Positions 53,972 through 63,514 of a DNA stretch of 64,000 bases are shown in pieces. The stretch comes from Alphaproteobacteria bacterium. Lineage in GTDB: Bacteria; Pseudomonadota; Alphaproteobacteria; Ferrovibrionales; Ferrovibrionaceae. Within the stretch, counting starts at the first letter, position 1; each line of letters begins with the position of its first letter. The position numbers and the translations under genes are program-made. A model generated the notes under the pieces. The model was not told the origin of the DNA. It searched no databases and saw nothing but the letters and a program-made list of their open reading frames with translations. The stretch lies in the NCBI GenBank assembly GCA_017307375.1, contig JAFKFH010000020.1:89080-153079 (forward strand), in the 5' to 3' direction.

Positions 53972-54841
53972 ATGGCCAGCGCCGATGCCGAGACCCTGAA
54001 GCTGATCTCGACAGTGGAAAGCCGCAGCCGCAAGCTGTGGCAGGCCTATGCCGACCGGCGTGCACGTATGCCCGGTATCGCCGGTCTCCGCGCCTTTACC
54101 GACGAAGTAGACACGCTGATGCGCTTCGTCGACTTCGTCGACGAGCGGCTGGCGCAGGGCAAGTTCGACAAGAAGGTCGAATTGCGCCGGCATTGCTCGC
54201 AGTTGCGCTGGCGCACGATCTCGCTGCGGCTTTCGGTCGCCAACGACTACCTCGTCGCCTTTTCGGAGGGGCGCTGGCCGCAGGGCCTTGGCGCCAAGCA
54301 GGTCTACCAGCGCGAGCAGGCCTTCCTGGCCAAAGCGCGCGAGTACCACCGGGTGCACAGCCTGCTCGATGCCTTGCCCGAGTTCGACGAAAGCCATTTC
54401 GACCGCATCAGCGCCTTGCTCGACCACCTGTCGGAGGATGCGCGCGCCCTGGTCGATTTCGCCGACGAGGCACCGCCGCCGGTGAGGGACACGCCCGCCC
54501 CCGCCCCCCGTCCGCGGCCCGCGGCGCCCCGGATCGTCCGGCCGGGGCCGGAGAGCAACTATCAGAAGGTCGAGCTGCCGTTTGAATTGCGCACCGGCGC
54601 GCGCTATCTCACCCGTACGGCGCCCGAACTGGTGACCGCGGCGCGCAAGCGGCTGGGATTGACGCTGCCCGACCTTGCCCGACGTGTCGGCATCCCCGAT
54701 ACTCAACTGGCGCTGCTGCTGGGCGGGCACGACCCGATACCGACGAGCGTCCTGCAGCGTATCGAGCTGGTGCTTTCGGGAGGCCGTCCGCCAGGCGAGC
54801 CGATGATCGACAGTCCCTACGATCCGATGGCCAAGCTTTGA
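53972..54841 (+). CDS. Unknown protein with C-terminal Cro-like helix-turn-helix
   Basis: A 289-residue protein not assigned to a family. The first 165 residues are mainly helical and charged (LISTVESRSRKLWQAYADRR, HCSQLRWRTISLRL). A Pro/Ala/Arg linker lies near 170-195. The last 75 residues resemble a Cro/XRE helix-turn-helix (LTLPDLARRVGIPDTQLALLLGGHDPI). AAGGAGG precedes the ATG by about 11 bases. It lies 17 bp upstream of a small membrane-protein gene and is probably co-transcribed with it. The 216-bp spacer before it shows nothing I can name. Confidence 0.72.
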   Translation: MASADAETLKLISTVESRSRKLWQAYADRRARMPGIAGLRAFTDEVDTLMRFVDFVDERLAQGKFDKKVELRRHCSQLRWRTISLRLSVANDYLVAFSEGRWPQGLGAKQVYQREQAFLAKAREYHRVHSLLDALPEFDESHFDRISALLDHLSEDARALVDFADEAPPPVRDTPAPAPRPRPAAPRIVRPGPESNYQKVELPFELRTGARYLTRTAPELVTAARKRLGLTLPDLARRVGIPDTQLALLLGGHDPIPTSVLQRIELVLSGGRPPGEPMIDSPYDPMAKL

Positions 54842-54858
54842 CAGAAAGGGCCGTCACC

Positions 54859-55203
54859 ATGGCTGACCAGCAAGATACCGATCCGGCCCGGAACTCCACC
54901 AAGCCCGAACGCGGCAATGCCCGCATCGACCGCCTGTTCGTGCTGGTGGCGACGCTGATCGTGCTGCTCGGCCTCGGCTATGCCGGTTATCTCGCCTTCA
55001 CGATGAACACCGCCTCCGAGGCCGACGGCGCCGAGATGTCGAACCATGGCGTCTTCGCCACCATTCTCGGCATCGTGCTCAGTGTCGGGCTGGGCGTTCT
55101 TCTGACCACGATCTTCGTCCGCGGCCGGCGGCGCGAGGCCCGCGACGAGAATGCCCACGTCTACAAGGCGCCGCCGCGGCCGGAATGGTTCAAGGACGGC
55201 TGA
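54859..55203 (+). CDS. Small two-helix membrane protein, unknown
   Basis: A 114-residue protein with a polar N-terminus of about 25 residues, TM1 (LFVLVATLIVLLGLGYAGYLAF), a short loop, and TM2 (FATILGIVLSVGLGVLLTTIF). An Arg-rich segment and a conserved-looking tail YKAPPRPEWFKDG follow. The ATG at 54859 with AAAGGG upstream is preferred to an in-frame TTG at 54838. No known function. Confidence 0.75.
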   Translation: MADQQDTDPARNSTKPERGNARIDRLFVLVATLIVLLGLGYAGYLAFTMNTASEADGAEMSNHGVFATILGIVLSVGLGVLLTTIFVRGRRREARDENAHVYKAPPRPEWFKDG

Positions 55204-55313
55204 AGCCAGCCGCGACCGGCCGGGGACACGTCGCGCTCCATCGGCCAACAAGCTTGCGTTTTCCGTCAGAACACCGCATCAGCAATCCCGGGGTGTGGGA
55301 GGAGAACGATTGA

Positions 55314-57191
55314 ATGCGACGTAATCTGCCGATCAGCAACCGCGAATATCGCCTGGCCGACGACGCGATGCTTGTCTCGCGTACCGATCTCAAGGGCAAG
55401 ATTACCGCCTTCAACGATCAGTTCGTCGCCGTCTCGGGCTTCACGCCCGAGGAATTGCACCAGGCCCCGCACAACATCGTGCGCCATCCCGACATGCCCG
55501 AGGCCGCGTTCGCCGATCTGTGGGCGACGCTGAAGGCCGGCCGGCCGTGGACCGGGGCGGTGAAGAACCGCCGCAAGGACGGCGACCACTACTGGGTCCG
55601 CGCGTCGGTATCGCCGATCGTCGAAGCCGGGCGGGTGGTCGGCTATGTCTCGATCCGCACGGCCCTGACCGCGGCGGAAAAAAGCGCGGCCGACGCACTC
55701 TACAAGCGGATCGGCACCGGCGACGCCAAGGACATCGATCTGGTCGCAGGCCAGGTCGTGCCGCGCCGCAGCGCGTTCGGCCGCATGCTGTCGGGCATGG
55801 GGCGCTCGGTCGCAACGCGCATCGCGGCAAGCCTGGCAGTGGCGGCAGGCGGGATGGTTGCCGGGGTGGCGGCCTTGCTGTTGCTGCCAACGGGCGGCTT
55901 GGCCGCGCTGATCGCCTCTCTCGTGGTCGGCCTGGTCCTCGCGGCGGCTGTCGGAGGGAGCGCCGCCAGGCTGCTTGCCCGCGCCGGAGACAGCTTCGCC
56001 CAGGCCTTCGTCGCGCTGGCCAACGGCGACTACAACCGTGTCCTGGTTTCACCGGCCGGCGATGCCGCGCTGGTGGCCGCCGCCGACCAGTTCCGGGCGA
56101 TGCAGATGCGGTTGGCCTATCTCGACTTCGAGCGCGAGCAGGCGATCATCCAGACCGAGGCCGAGCGCCGGCGCCAGGCCGCGAACGAGGCCGCCGCTGC
56201 CGAACAGCGGCTGCGACACGAGCAGGAGGCAGCCGTCGCCGAAGAACGTCGCCGGCGCGAGGCACAAGAGGCCGAACAGCGCCACCAGGCCGAACGACAG
56301 GCCGCCGAGGAGCGCCAGCAGCAACAGGCGGCGGCCCAGCGCCGCGCGGCGCTGGTGGCGCTCGCGGACAATTTCGAACGCGCCGTCGGCGGGCTGGTCG
56401 GCGATGTCGGGCGCTCGGCCGGAGCGATGGAGCAGACGGCCGAGGCGATGACGGCGATCGCGGCCACGACCTCGGCCCGCAGCCGCGACGCGGCCGACGC
56501 CACCGGACGGGTGACCGGCGACGTCCACGCGGTTGCCGCCGCCTCGGAGGAACTGGCCGCGTCGATCGGCGAAATCGGCCGGCAGGTCGCCACCGCCGCG
56601 TCGGTCGCCCAGGATGCCGTCGCCCAGGCGCATTCGACCGACCGCATCATGCGGGAACTGGCCGCGGCCGCCGACAAGATCGGCGAGGTGGTCAGCCTGA
56701 TCACCGCCATCGCCGGCCAGACCAACCTGCTGGCCCTGAACGCCACCATCGAGGCAGCGCGGGCGGGCGAGGCCGGCAAGGGTTTTGCCGTCGTCGCCTC
56801 CGAGGTGAAAAGCCTGGCCACCCAGACCGCCAAGGCCACCGAGGAAATCGGGCAGCAGGTCGCCGGCGTGCAAAGTTCGACCGCCCAGGCGGTGACGGCG
56901 ATCCAGGCGATTTCGGGCGTCATCGGCCAGATCGACGGCATCGCCGCCTCGATTGCGACCGCGGTCGAGGAACAGGGGACGGCGACGCGCGAAATCGCCC
57001 GCACGGTCGAAGGGGTGGCGCGCGAAACCCAGCGCGCGGCCGAGAACGTCGGGGTGGTCGAGCAGGCCGCATCGGAGTCGGGCGAGGCCGCCGCACGGGT
57101 GCGCCAAGCTGCTGCCGACCTGTCGTGCCAGGCCGGACAGCTGAAGACCGAGATCGCCAGTTTCGTCTCCGGCGTGCGGACGGGAACCTGA
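55314..57191 (+). CDS. Aer-like PAS-domain methyl-accepting chemoreceptor
   Basis: A 625-residue receptor. The N-terminal PAS domain (1-110) has the Aer-type sequence [21 protein letters not shown] and '[18 protein letters not shown]', typical of FAD-binding redox/oxygen sensors. Two hydrophobic segments (about 165-215) anchor it with no large periplasmic loop. A Glu/Arg/Gln coiled coil (about 280-345) leads to the MCP signalling domain with the hairpin tip [23 protein letters not shown]. It likely guides energy taxis. No che genes are in the window. Confidence 0.93.
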   Translation: MRRNLPISNREYRLADDAMLVSRTDLKGKITAFNDQFVAVSGFTPEELHQAPHNIVRHPDMPEAAFADLWATLKAGRPWTGAVKNRRKDGDHYWVRASVSPIVEAGRVVGYVSIRTALTAAEKSAADALYKRIGTGDAKDIDLVAGQVVPRRSAFGRMLSGMGRSVATRIAASLAVAAGGMVAGVAALLLLPTGGLAALIASLVVGLVLAAAVGGSAARLLARAGDSFAQAFVALANGDYNRVLVSPAGDAALVAAADQFRAMQMRLAYLDFEREQAIIQTEAERRRQAANEAAAAEQRLRHEQEAAVAEERRRREAQEAEQRHQAERQAAEERQQQQAAAQRRAALVALADNFERAVGGLVGDVGRSAGAMEQTAEAMTAIAATTSARSRDAADATGRVTGDVHAVAAASEELAASIGEIGRQVATAASVAQDAVAQAHSTDRIMRELAAAADKIGEVVSLITAIAGQTNLLALNATIEAARAGEAGKGFAVVASEVKSLATQTAKATEEIGQQVAGVQSSTAQAVTAIQAISGVIGQIDGIAASIATAVEEQGTATREIARTVEGVARETQRAAENVGVVEQAASESGEAAARVRQAAADLSCQAGQLKTEIASFVSGVRTGT

Positions 57192-57193
57192 TC

Positions 57194-57718
57194 ATGGCCG
57201 TCCCCGTCATCGAAACCCCGCGTCTGGTTCTGCGCGGGCATCGTTCAGGCGATTTTCCGGCGGCACAGGCACTGTGGGCCGATCCCGGCGTCACCCGCTT
57301 CATCGGCGGCAGCCCGCTGAAGGCGGAAGACGTCTGGGGCCGCCTGCTGCGCTACGCCGGGCTATGGTCGCTGCTGGGCTACGGTTTCTGGCTGGTCGAG
57401 GAACGCGGCAGCGGCACCTTCGTCGGCGAAGTCGGGCTGCACGACCTGCAACGCGACACCGAACCGTCGTTCGCCGGCACCCCGGAGGCCGGCTGGGCGC
57501 TGATGCCGTCGGCGCACGGCAAGGGTTACGCGGTCGAAGCAGTGGCTGCCATGCTCGGCTGGGCCGATGACCAGGGCATCGGGCGCACCGTGTGCATCAT
57601 CGCGCCCGAGAATGCGCCGTCGATCCGGGTCGCGGGCAAACTCGGCTATCGCGTGTTCGCCGACGGCAGCTACAAAGGCAAGCCGACCCGGATCTTCGAG
57701 CGGATGAGGCCGGCATGA
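57194..57718 (+). CDS. GNAT acetyltransferase, RimJ/RimL type
   Basis: A 174-residue GNAT of the RimJ/RimL branch. ETPRLVLRGHRSGDFPA opens the domain, the acetyl-CoA loop is HGKGYAVEAVAAML, and ENAPSIRVAGKLGYR ends the fold. The acceptor may be a protein N-terminus or a small amine. It starts 2 bp after the chemoreceptor stop and overlaps the DUF938 gene by ATGA. Confidence 0.92.
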   Translation: MAVPVIETPRLVLRGHRSGDFPAAQALWADPGVTRFIGGSPLKAEDVWGRLLRYAGLWSLLGYGFWLVEERGSGTFVGEVGLHDLQRDTEPSFAGTPEAGWALMPSAHGKGYAVEAVAAMLGWADDQGIGRTVCIIAPENAPSIRVAGKLGYRVFADGSYKGKPTRIFERMRPA

Positions 57719-58305
57719 GCGACGCCCGGCGGCACGCCCCGGCAACCCAGCGCAATCGCGACGCCATCCTTGCGGTGTTGCGACGGACGCTGCCATCCGC
57801 CGGGCTGGTGCTGGAGGTCGCGTCGGGCAGCGGCGAGCATGCCCTGCATTTTGCCGGCGCGCTGCCCGGCCTGGCCTTCCTGCCGTCCGATCCCGACCCC
57901 GACGCGCTGGCCAGCATCGCCGCCTGGACGGCGGGCAGCCCCAACGTCCTGCCGCCGGTGCAACTCGATGTGACCGGCGACTGGCCGGTCGCGGCGGCGA
58001 ACGCAATCCTGTGCATCAACATGATCCATATCGCGCCCTGGGCCGCGACGATCGGGCTGCTTGCCGGGGCCGCGCGGATCCTGCCTGCCGGCGCACCGCT
58101 CTACCTCTACGGTCCCTATCGCCGCAACGGTGCCCATACCGCACCGAGCAACGAAGCCTTCGACCGCTCGCTGCGGGACCGGGATCCCGCCTGGGGCGTC
58201 AGGGATATCGAGGCCGTGAGCGGCCTCGCTGCGGCCGATTTCACCGGGCCCGAGATCACCGAAATGCCGGCCAACAATCTGAGCCTGGTGTTCAGGCGGC
58301 GCTGA
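57715..58305 (+). CDS. DUF938 family SAM-dependent methyltransferase-like protein
   Basis: A 196-residue protein with a Rossmann-type SAM motif LEVASGSGEHALHFA (about 33-47). The DUF938 signatures HAPATQRNRDAIL, NMIHIAPWAATIGLLAGAARIL and LYLYGPYRRNG follow. The substrate is unknown. The start overlaps the GNAT stop by ATGA and the end overlaps the convergent CoA-transferase-like gene by 14 bp. Confidence 0.93.
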   Translation: MSDARRHAPATQRNRDAILAVLRRTLPSAGLVLEVASGSGEHALHFAGALPGLAFLPSDPDPDALASIAAWTAGSPNVLPPVQLDVTGDWPVAAANAILCINMIHIAPWAATIGLLAGAARILPAGAPLYLYGPYRRNGAHTAPSNEAFDRSLRDRDPAWGVRDIEAVSGLAAADFTGPEITEMPANNLSLVFRRR

Positions 58306-59032
58306 CGCCGAAGATCTGCGCGGCAAAGCGCGGATAGGTCTCGGCGATCTCCCTGGCGATGGTGTCGCGCAGCAGGGTCAGGGTCGCCGGATCGGGGCGC
58401 GCCGTCTCGGGCACGTCATCCGGGCAATCGAAGTCGAAGCCGGTGTTGTCGCGAACCTCTTCGACACTGTGTCCGGGATGGACGGTTTCCAGCACGAAAC
58501 GGCGCCGGGCCCGGTCGAAGGCGAACCAGCAGAGATTGGTCAGCAGGCCGATCGGGCCGCCCGGTCGGTAGGTGCCGTCATTGGCAGGCCCCGCCGCCGA
58601 GACGAAATCGACCTTCGGCACCATGACCCGCCGCGTATGTTCCTCGCGGAACAGAATCACGCGCGGCACGAGATAATAGAGATAGCCCGAGCCGAACGAG
58701 CCCGGCCAGCGGACGTCGGTCTGCGGATAGCTGCCGCCGGCACCGACCAGATTGATGTTGGCCTGCCCGTCGATCTGTCCGCCGCCGAGGAAGAAGGCGT
58801 CGAGGCGCCCCTGCGCTGCCAGGTCGAACAGTTCGACCCCGCCATCGCACAGGAAATCGTTCCTGATCGAGCCAAGCACGTTGACCCGCATCCGCCCGCC
58901 GGATCGGGCACGGGCCAGCAGGGCGCCGGCCCCCGGGATCGGCGAGGCCGCGCCGGTCGCGACCAGGCGGCAACCGTCCAGCAGCCGCGCGATCGTCGCG
59001 ATCAGCAGTTCGTGGCGATTGAAATCGGCCAT
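58292..59032 (-). CDS. CoA-transferase-like beta subunit, IpdB-like
   Basis: A 246-residue beta subunit of the class I CoA-transferase fold (FFLGGGQIDGQANINLVGAGG, LVPRVILFREEHTRRV, ETVHPGHSVEEVRDNTGFDF). Where active transferases carry the CoA-binding catalytic Glu in an E-x-G motif, this protein reads NVLGS, with no Glu. That and the C-terminal pattern resemble IpdB of the IpdAB steroid ring-opening hydrolase. Function as a C-C hydrolase acting on a cyclic acyl-CoA is therefore possible. It lies 4 bp after the alpha subunit. Confidence 0.82.
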   Translation of the reverse strand: MADFNRHELLIATIARLLDGCRLVATGAASPIPGAGALLARARSGGRMRVNVLGSIRNDFLCDGGVELFDLAAQGRLDAFFLGGGQIDGQANINLVGAGGSYPQTDVRWPGSFGSGYLYYLVPRVILFREEHTRRVMVPKVDFVSAAGPANDGTYRPGGPIGLLTNLCWFAFDRARRRFVLETVHPGHSVEEVRDNTGFDFDCPDDVPETARPDPATLTLLRDTIAREIAETYPRFAAQIFGVSAA

Positions 59033-59036
59033 CGCC

Positions 59037-59846
59037 CTACTCCGCCGCCGCCGCGCGGTGGACGAAGCGGTCGAGATAGGCGGTAAAACCCTCGTCGGTC
59101 CGCGCCATCTCGGCGTACTGGCGCATATGGGTCTCGTCGTGGGCGTAGATGTTCCAGAGGTTCAGGGGCCAGGCGCCGCGCGGCGCGACGGCGATGCCGC
59201 CGATATAGGCCCCGGCCAGCGTGCCGGCCGCGGTCTCCTCCGCGCCCAGCAGATCGACGTCGCGGATTTCCTCGACCGTCACCAGCGCCGTGGTGGCGGC
59301 ATGGGCCATCGCCACCAGTTCGCGCCGGCGGCCGATGAAGACATTGCCGTTCCGGTCGGCATAGGGGGCGTGGAACAGGGCAATATCCGGCCGGATCGCC
59401 GGCAACAGCACGATCGGGTCGGCCGCCTCGGCGAACGGATTGTCCATGACTTTCCAGTCCGGCCGGCTGGCCAGCAGGTCCGAGCCGAGCAGGCCGCGCA
59501 GCGGCATGAACGGCAGACCCTTGCCGGCTGCCTGGATCGCGGCGTGGATCGCCGGGCAGGTCGCATCCATCATGCGAAAGGCGCGACCTTTCAGCCCGGC
59601 GACGAAACGCGGCGCGGTGCCGTATTCGCCGAGCGAAACGGCCGAGGTCTCGAGCGTCGCGACGCAGCCCGCGCCGATCAGCATGTCGGCCTGCAGGCCC
59701 GAAACCGGCACGCAGACCAGATGCAGGCCACGGATACCGCGGCGGATGATCGCGCGCGTCGCCTCGATCGCCACGCCGGAATAGTCGGGCGGCACGGCGA
59801 TCTTCGCGCCGTCCGGGATCAGGCCTGCCAGCTGGTCGACATCCAT
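59037..59846 (-). CDS. CoA-transferase-like alpha subunit, IpdA-like
   Basis: A 269-residue alpha subunit. The Gly-rich start (LIPDGAKIAVPPDYSG), HLVCVPVSGLQADMLIGAG, RPDIALFHAPYADRNGNVFIG and the C-terminal DEGFTAYLDRFVHR follow class I CoA-transferase alpha chains and IpdA. It must pair with the adjacent beta chain. The substrate is unknown and no beta-oxidation genes are in view. Confidence 0.85.
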   Translation of the reverse strand: MDVDQLAGLIPDGAKIAVPPDYSGVAIEATRAIIRRGIRGLHLVCVPVSGLQADMLIGAGCVATLETSAVSLGEYGTAPRFVAGLKGRAFRMMDATCPAIHAAIQAAGKGLPFMPLRGLLGSDLLASRPDWKVMDNPFAEAADPIVLLPAIRPDIALFHAPYADRNGNVFIGRRRELVAMAHAATTALVTVEEIRDVDLLGAEETAAGTLAGAYIGGIAVAPRGAWPLNLWNIYAHDETHMRQYAEMARTDEGFTAYLDRFVHRAAAAE

Positions 59847-59915
59847 CGCGCGCTTCTCCTGGTTTCCACCCCGGCCAAGCCTAGCCGAGATGGGCGGAGG
59901 ATGTCGACCGGCCGA

Positions 59916-62117
59916 TCAGCCGGCCTGCTGCGGCTGCGCCGCGGCCTGGGCCGCCACCCGTGCGGCTGCGGCCGCCCCGGCGGCGGCGGTCGAATTGACC
60001 TCGCCCGCGGTCTGCACGGTCACCGCCGACGAGGCGAACTTGATGCCCTTCTCGGCGAAGGTCTGGTAGATCTTGCGGATCGCCTGGCGCTGCACCAGGC
60101 TCGGCTTGCCGGGCTTGGCGGTGAACTTGAAACGCAGGACCAGCGCGTTGTCCTGGATGTCGGCCACGCCCTGCATCTTCAGCGGTTCCAGCAGCTGCGG
60201 CCCCAGTTCGGGGTCGGTCAGCATTTCCTGGCCGATCTTCTTCACGGTCTTGCGCACCAGTTCGATATCGGTGTCGTGGCTCATACGCAGATTGAACTTC
60301 ACCGTCACCCAGTCGCGGCTGAAATTGGTGATGGCGCCCAGCTGGCCGAACGGGATCGTGTTGATCTGGCCGTTCTGGTGGCGAACCTTGAGCGAGCGCA
60401 GCGTAAAGCCCTCGACCGTGCCCTTGGCCTTGCCGGTGTCGATGTATTCGCCGACGCGGAAGGCATCGTCGGCCATGTAGAACACGCCGGAGACGATATC
60501 CTTGACCAACGTCTGGCTGCCGAACGAGATCGCCAGGCCGAACACCGAGGCACCGGCGATCAGCGGCGCGGTATTGATGCCGAGCTCGGTCAGCACCACC
60601 AACACGGTCAGCACCAGCAGGCCGGCGGCCAGCACCACCCGGAAGATCGGCAGCAGCGTCGCCAGCCGCGACGGCGGCGGCGGCTCGTCGCCGGTCGCAT
60701 CCTCGTCGGCGCGGCCCAGCACCGGCTGGGCCTCCTTCAGCTTGCGATCGATCCAGTACTTGACGATTTCCCAGAACACATAGGCGACGAACATCGTCGC
60801 CGCGGCGGTCGTGATCGACCGGGTCAGGGCCTGCCACTGTTCGCCGGGCATCAACTGCATCGCCCCGACGGCCCAGGCTTCGGCGATCAGGGCGATGGCG
60901 ACGATGCGCAGGCCGACGCCGATGCACCGCCGGGCCACGGCCGCAGCGGTGCCGTCACCCTTCCTGAACAGCGCACGCGCGGCACGGGCGACGATGCCCT
61001 CGGCGATCAGCAGCAGCAGCAGCACGGTCAGCGTGCGGGTCATCGCCTGGAACGGCCCGAGATTCTTCAGGATCACGCCGTTCAGCCAGGTCGCCAGCCA
61101 AAACAGCGTGCCGCCGATGGCCAGGTAGTGCCAGCGCCGGGCGAAGGCGAGACGGATGGCAAAGCCCGGTTCCGTCGGCAGGTGGGCTGAAACCATCAGC
61201 TGGCTGACGACGCGGCGGGCAACCCAGATGCCGACGATCAGCAGGCCGGCAATGACGATGCCGACGACCACCGCGACGGCGCGAACATTGTCGGCATGCA
61301 TGCCGGCCGCGATCATCACCCGCTGGAAGGCGATGCAGGCCAGGGCCAGGAAGATCAGCGCGGTCAGCCAAAACTTCGAGCGCGACGCCTCGATGTCGGA
61401 AACCGGCACCAGCCGCGCCGGCTGGCTGTGCGGCCGCAGGATCAGCTCCAGCACCAGGACGGCATAGCGCCAGGCTACCAGCATCTTCAGCACGTAGACG
61501 CCGAACAGCGACTGGGGCAGGCTGCTGTCGAACCAGTAGCCCGCCAACCCTTCGGCGGTGACCTGGAAACCGACGACCGCGACGACATCGAGGACGAACA
61601 GCCCGGCCAGGCGGCCGATATCGGCATGTTCGGCCACGTTGCGCATCAGCATGGCCCGGGGCCGGGTACACAATGTCCGGATGCCCCATTCGACGGCGAG
61701 CGCGACGACGAAGGCGAGCAGGATCAGCCCGAACAGCGCGCCGCGCCCGTATCCCTCGTCGTTGGCGGGCCGCAACTGGTCGCCGATGCGGGTGAACTCG
61801 CTGCCGATCCGCGGCAGGGCGGCACCGATGGCCTTGAGGTTTTCGGCCACCCGGCTGCCGTGGCTGCCGTATTCGGCGCCCATCCCGGTCATCGCCTCGG
61901 TCGGATGCGTGGGGGCGGCCTGGGCGGCGTCGGGCGCCGGTGCCGGCTTGGGCGTGACGCCCTGCTTGTTCAGCTCCTGCAGGACGTTCTGGGTGATCGT
62001 CGTGACCAGCTGGTCGACTTGCGCCTGGCTCAGGCCGGCAGCAGCCGGCGCCTGCGCCATGGCAGTGCCGAACGGAAGGGCCAGCAGCAGGCCCAGAATC
62101 GCGGCGATGATACGCAT
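59916..62117 (-). CDS. MscS-family mechanosensitive channel with long N-terminal region
   Basis: A 733-residue channel. The signal peptide covers about residues 1-22 (AMAQAP). A periplasmic helical stretch leads into about ten membrane helices. The MscS core reads LIAGASVFGLAISFGSQTLVKDIVSGVFY, then FRVGEYIDTGKAKGTVEG and the lower beta domain. The C-terminus is an Ala/Gln-rich tail. The ATG at 62117 has GGGGGAG ten bases upstream and precedes the signal peptide directly; a longer in-frame start at 62186 does not. Second large MscS homologue in the window. Confidence 0.93.
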   Translation of the reverse strand: MRIIAAILGLLLALPFGTAMAQAPAAAGLSQAQVDQLVTTITQNVLQELNKQGVTPKPAPAPDAAQAAPTHPTEAMTGMGAEYGSHGSRVAENLKAIGAALPRIGSEFTRIGDQLRPANDEGYGRGALFGLILLAFVVALAVEWGIRTLCTRPRAMLMRNVAEHADIGRLAGLFVLDVVAVVGFQVTAEGLAGYWFDSSLPQSLFGVYVLKMLVAWRYAVLVLELILRPHSQPARLVPVSDIEASRSKFWLTALIFLALACIAFQRVMIAAGMHADNVRAVAVVVGIVIAGLLIVGIWVARRVVSQLMVSAHLPTEPGFAIRLAFARRWHYLAIGGTLFWLATWLNGVILKNLGPFQAMTRTLTVLLLLLIAEGIVARAARALFRKGDGTAAAVARRCIGVGLRIVAIALIAEAWAVGAMQLMPGEQWQALTRSITTAAATMFVAYVFWEIVKYWIDRKLKEAQPVLGRADEDATGDEPPPPSRLATLLPIFRVVLAAGLLVLTVLVVLTELGINTAPLIAGASVFGLAISFGSQTLVKDIVSGVFYMADDAFRVGEYIDTGKAKGTVEGFTLRSLKVRHQNGQINTIPFGQLGAITNFSRDWVTVKFNLRMSHDTDIELVRKTVKKIGQEMLTDPELGPQLLEPLKMQGVADIQDNALVLRFKFTAKPGKPSLVQRQAIRKIYQTFAEKGIKFASSAVTVQTAGEVNSTAAAGAAAAARVAAQAAAQPQQAG

Positions 62118-62214
62118 CGTAAGAATCTCCCCCAAGGACCACCTGGATCCTCGGGGGAGTAAGCGACGACGGGCCGCCGCTGTCAACGCGGGCGGCGGCG
62201 CCTTTTACGCGGTT

Positions 62215-62805
62215 TTACTCGGCGGCCTGGGCGCTCGTGGCTGCCCGGCCGGCTTGCAGCAGGCGGGTCCAGTCGCGCAGCGCCGTCAGTTGCTGGGCGA
62301 CCAGCGCGCGGGTCGGCTCGTCGACCAGGCGGCCGGCATCGTCGAACTTGCCGGGCGCATTGACGACGAAGATCTCGGGCTTGTTGATGATGTGCATGTT
62401 CAGGAACACGCCGACCTGGCGCAGATGATACTGGGCGCGCGAGGTGCCCATGCCGCCACCGACACCCAGCAGCGCGGCCGGCTTGCCGTCCAGCACCGAT
62501 TGGCCGTAGGGCCGCGACGCCCAGTCGAGGGCGTTCTTCAGCACCGGGGCGATCGAATAGTTGTACTCCGGCGAAGCCAGCAGCACCGCATCGGCCGCCT
62601 TCAGCCGGGCGCGCAGGTCGATCGCGGCGGCCGGGGCGTCGGCCCCGTCGATATCCTGGTTGTAGAACGGCAAGCCGGCGAGATCGACGATCTCGACCGT
62701 GACGCCGGCCGGGGCCAGTTCAGCGGCGGCGCGCAGCAGCGCGGTATTGAGGGATTGCCGGCGCAGGCTGCCGGAAAGGCCGAGGACGCGGATCGGCGCG
62801 GTCAT
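62215..62805 (-). CDS. NADPH-dependent FMN reductase (ChrR/YieF type)
   Basis: A 196-residue flavodoxin-fold reductase. The FMN phosphate loop is LSGSLRRQSLNTALLR near the N-terminus, with the conserved LLASPEYNYSIAPVLKNALDWAS and LLGVGGGMGTSRAQYHLRQV. It reduces quinones, azo compounds or metal oxyanions using NAD(P)H. It stands alone on the minus strand. Confidence 0.94.
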   Translation of the reverse strand: MTAPIRVLGLSGSLRRQSLNTALLRAAAELAPAGVTVEIVDLAGLPFYNQDIDGADAPAAAIDLRARLKAADAVLLASPEYNYSIAPVLKNALDWASRPYGQSVLDGKPAALLGVGGGMGTSRAQYHLRQVGVFLNMHIINKPEIFVVNAPGKFDDAGRLVDEPTRALVAQQLTALRDWTRLLQAGRAATSAQAAE

Positions 62806-62916
62806 GGGACGAATCCTGACTGAAACGGTTGAGAACGATTGAGCGATACACCCTTCTGACGACAGTGATTAGCCGCGTTCGCCAACACGGATCGTTCGCC
62901 CTGGGAAACAGTCGGA

Positions 62917-63459
62917 TCAATTGACGGTATGGGGCAGGTCGCGGCCGATCTCGATCGCCAGCACCCGGATATCGTTGAGATGCGGATGGATCCGCAGCGC
63001 TTCCTCGAAGGCGGCCTGGGCGGCCGTGAGGTCGCCGTGGCGCAGGGCGATGTGCCCGAAGCCGGCGATGGCGCCGAAATGCCGGGGTTCGAGGACGATG
63101 GTCCGGCCGATATCGGCAACCGCCTCGATATCGCGCCCCATCATGTAGTTCAGGGTTGCCCGCTTGTTCCAGGCTTCGGCCCAGTCCGGCGCCATGGCGA
63201 CGATGCGGGCGAGGCAACCCCGCGCATCGTCGACATGCCCGACCGCCATGGCGGCGATCGCCTGCACCATCCAGCCGTCACACGCCGTATCCGGATGATG
63301 AATCCAGAAATCCCAGATGTCGTCCTCGAGATCGGCGACCGGCCGCGTCGGCACCGGGGCTCGCAGGGCCGCGAACACGTCGTCGAGACCGGCGGGCGCG
63401 TGCGCCGGAAGCTGGCGGTTGGCCAGATCGAGGATCAGCTTCAGCGTCGAACCCAACAT
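62917..63459 (-). CDS. TPR-repeat protein
   Basis: A 180-residue soluble protein with about three tetratricopeptide repeats in its C-terminal half (WNKRATLNYMMGRDIEAVADIGRTI, then GFGHIALRHGDLTAAQAAFEEAL). The N-terminal 60 residues (DIWDFWIHHPDTACDG) match short alphaproteobacterial TPR proteins I have no function for. It has no signal peptide and probably mediates protein contacts. Confidence 0.82.
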   Translation of the reverse strand: MLGSTLKLILDLANRQLPAHAPAGLDDVFAALRAPVPTRPVADLEDDIWDFWIHHPDTACDGWMVQAIAAMAVGHVDDARGCLARIVAMAPDWAEAWNKRATLNYMMGRDIEAVADIGRTIVLEPRHFGAIAGFGHIALRHGDLTAAQAAFEEALRIHPHLNDIRVLAIEIGRDLPHTVN

Positions 63460-63514
63460 CGGCCGAGCATAGCAGGCCGATATTGCGGTGATTTGTCACC
63501 CCGGCCGGTGTCGC

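Noticed and set aside
58752..61190. Long rightward open frame of about 812 codons
   Set aside because: Antisense to the CoA-transferase-like alpha subunit and MscS genes, with Arg/Gln/His-rich non-protein-like composition.
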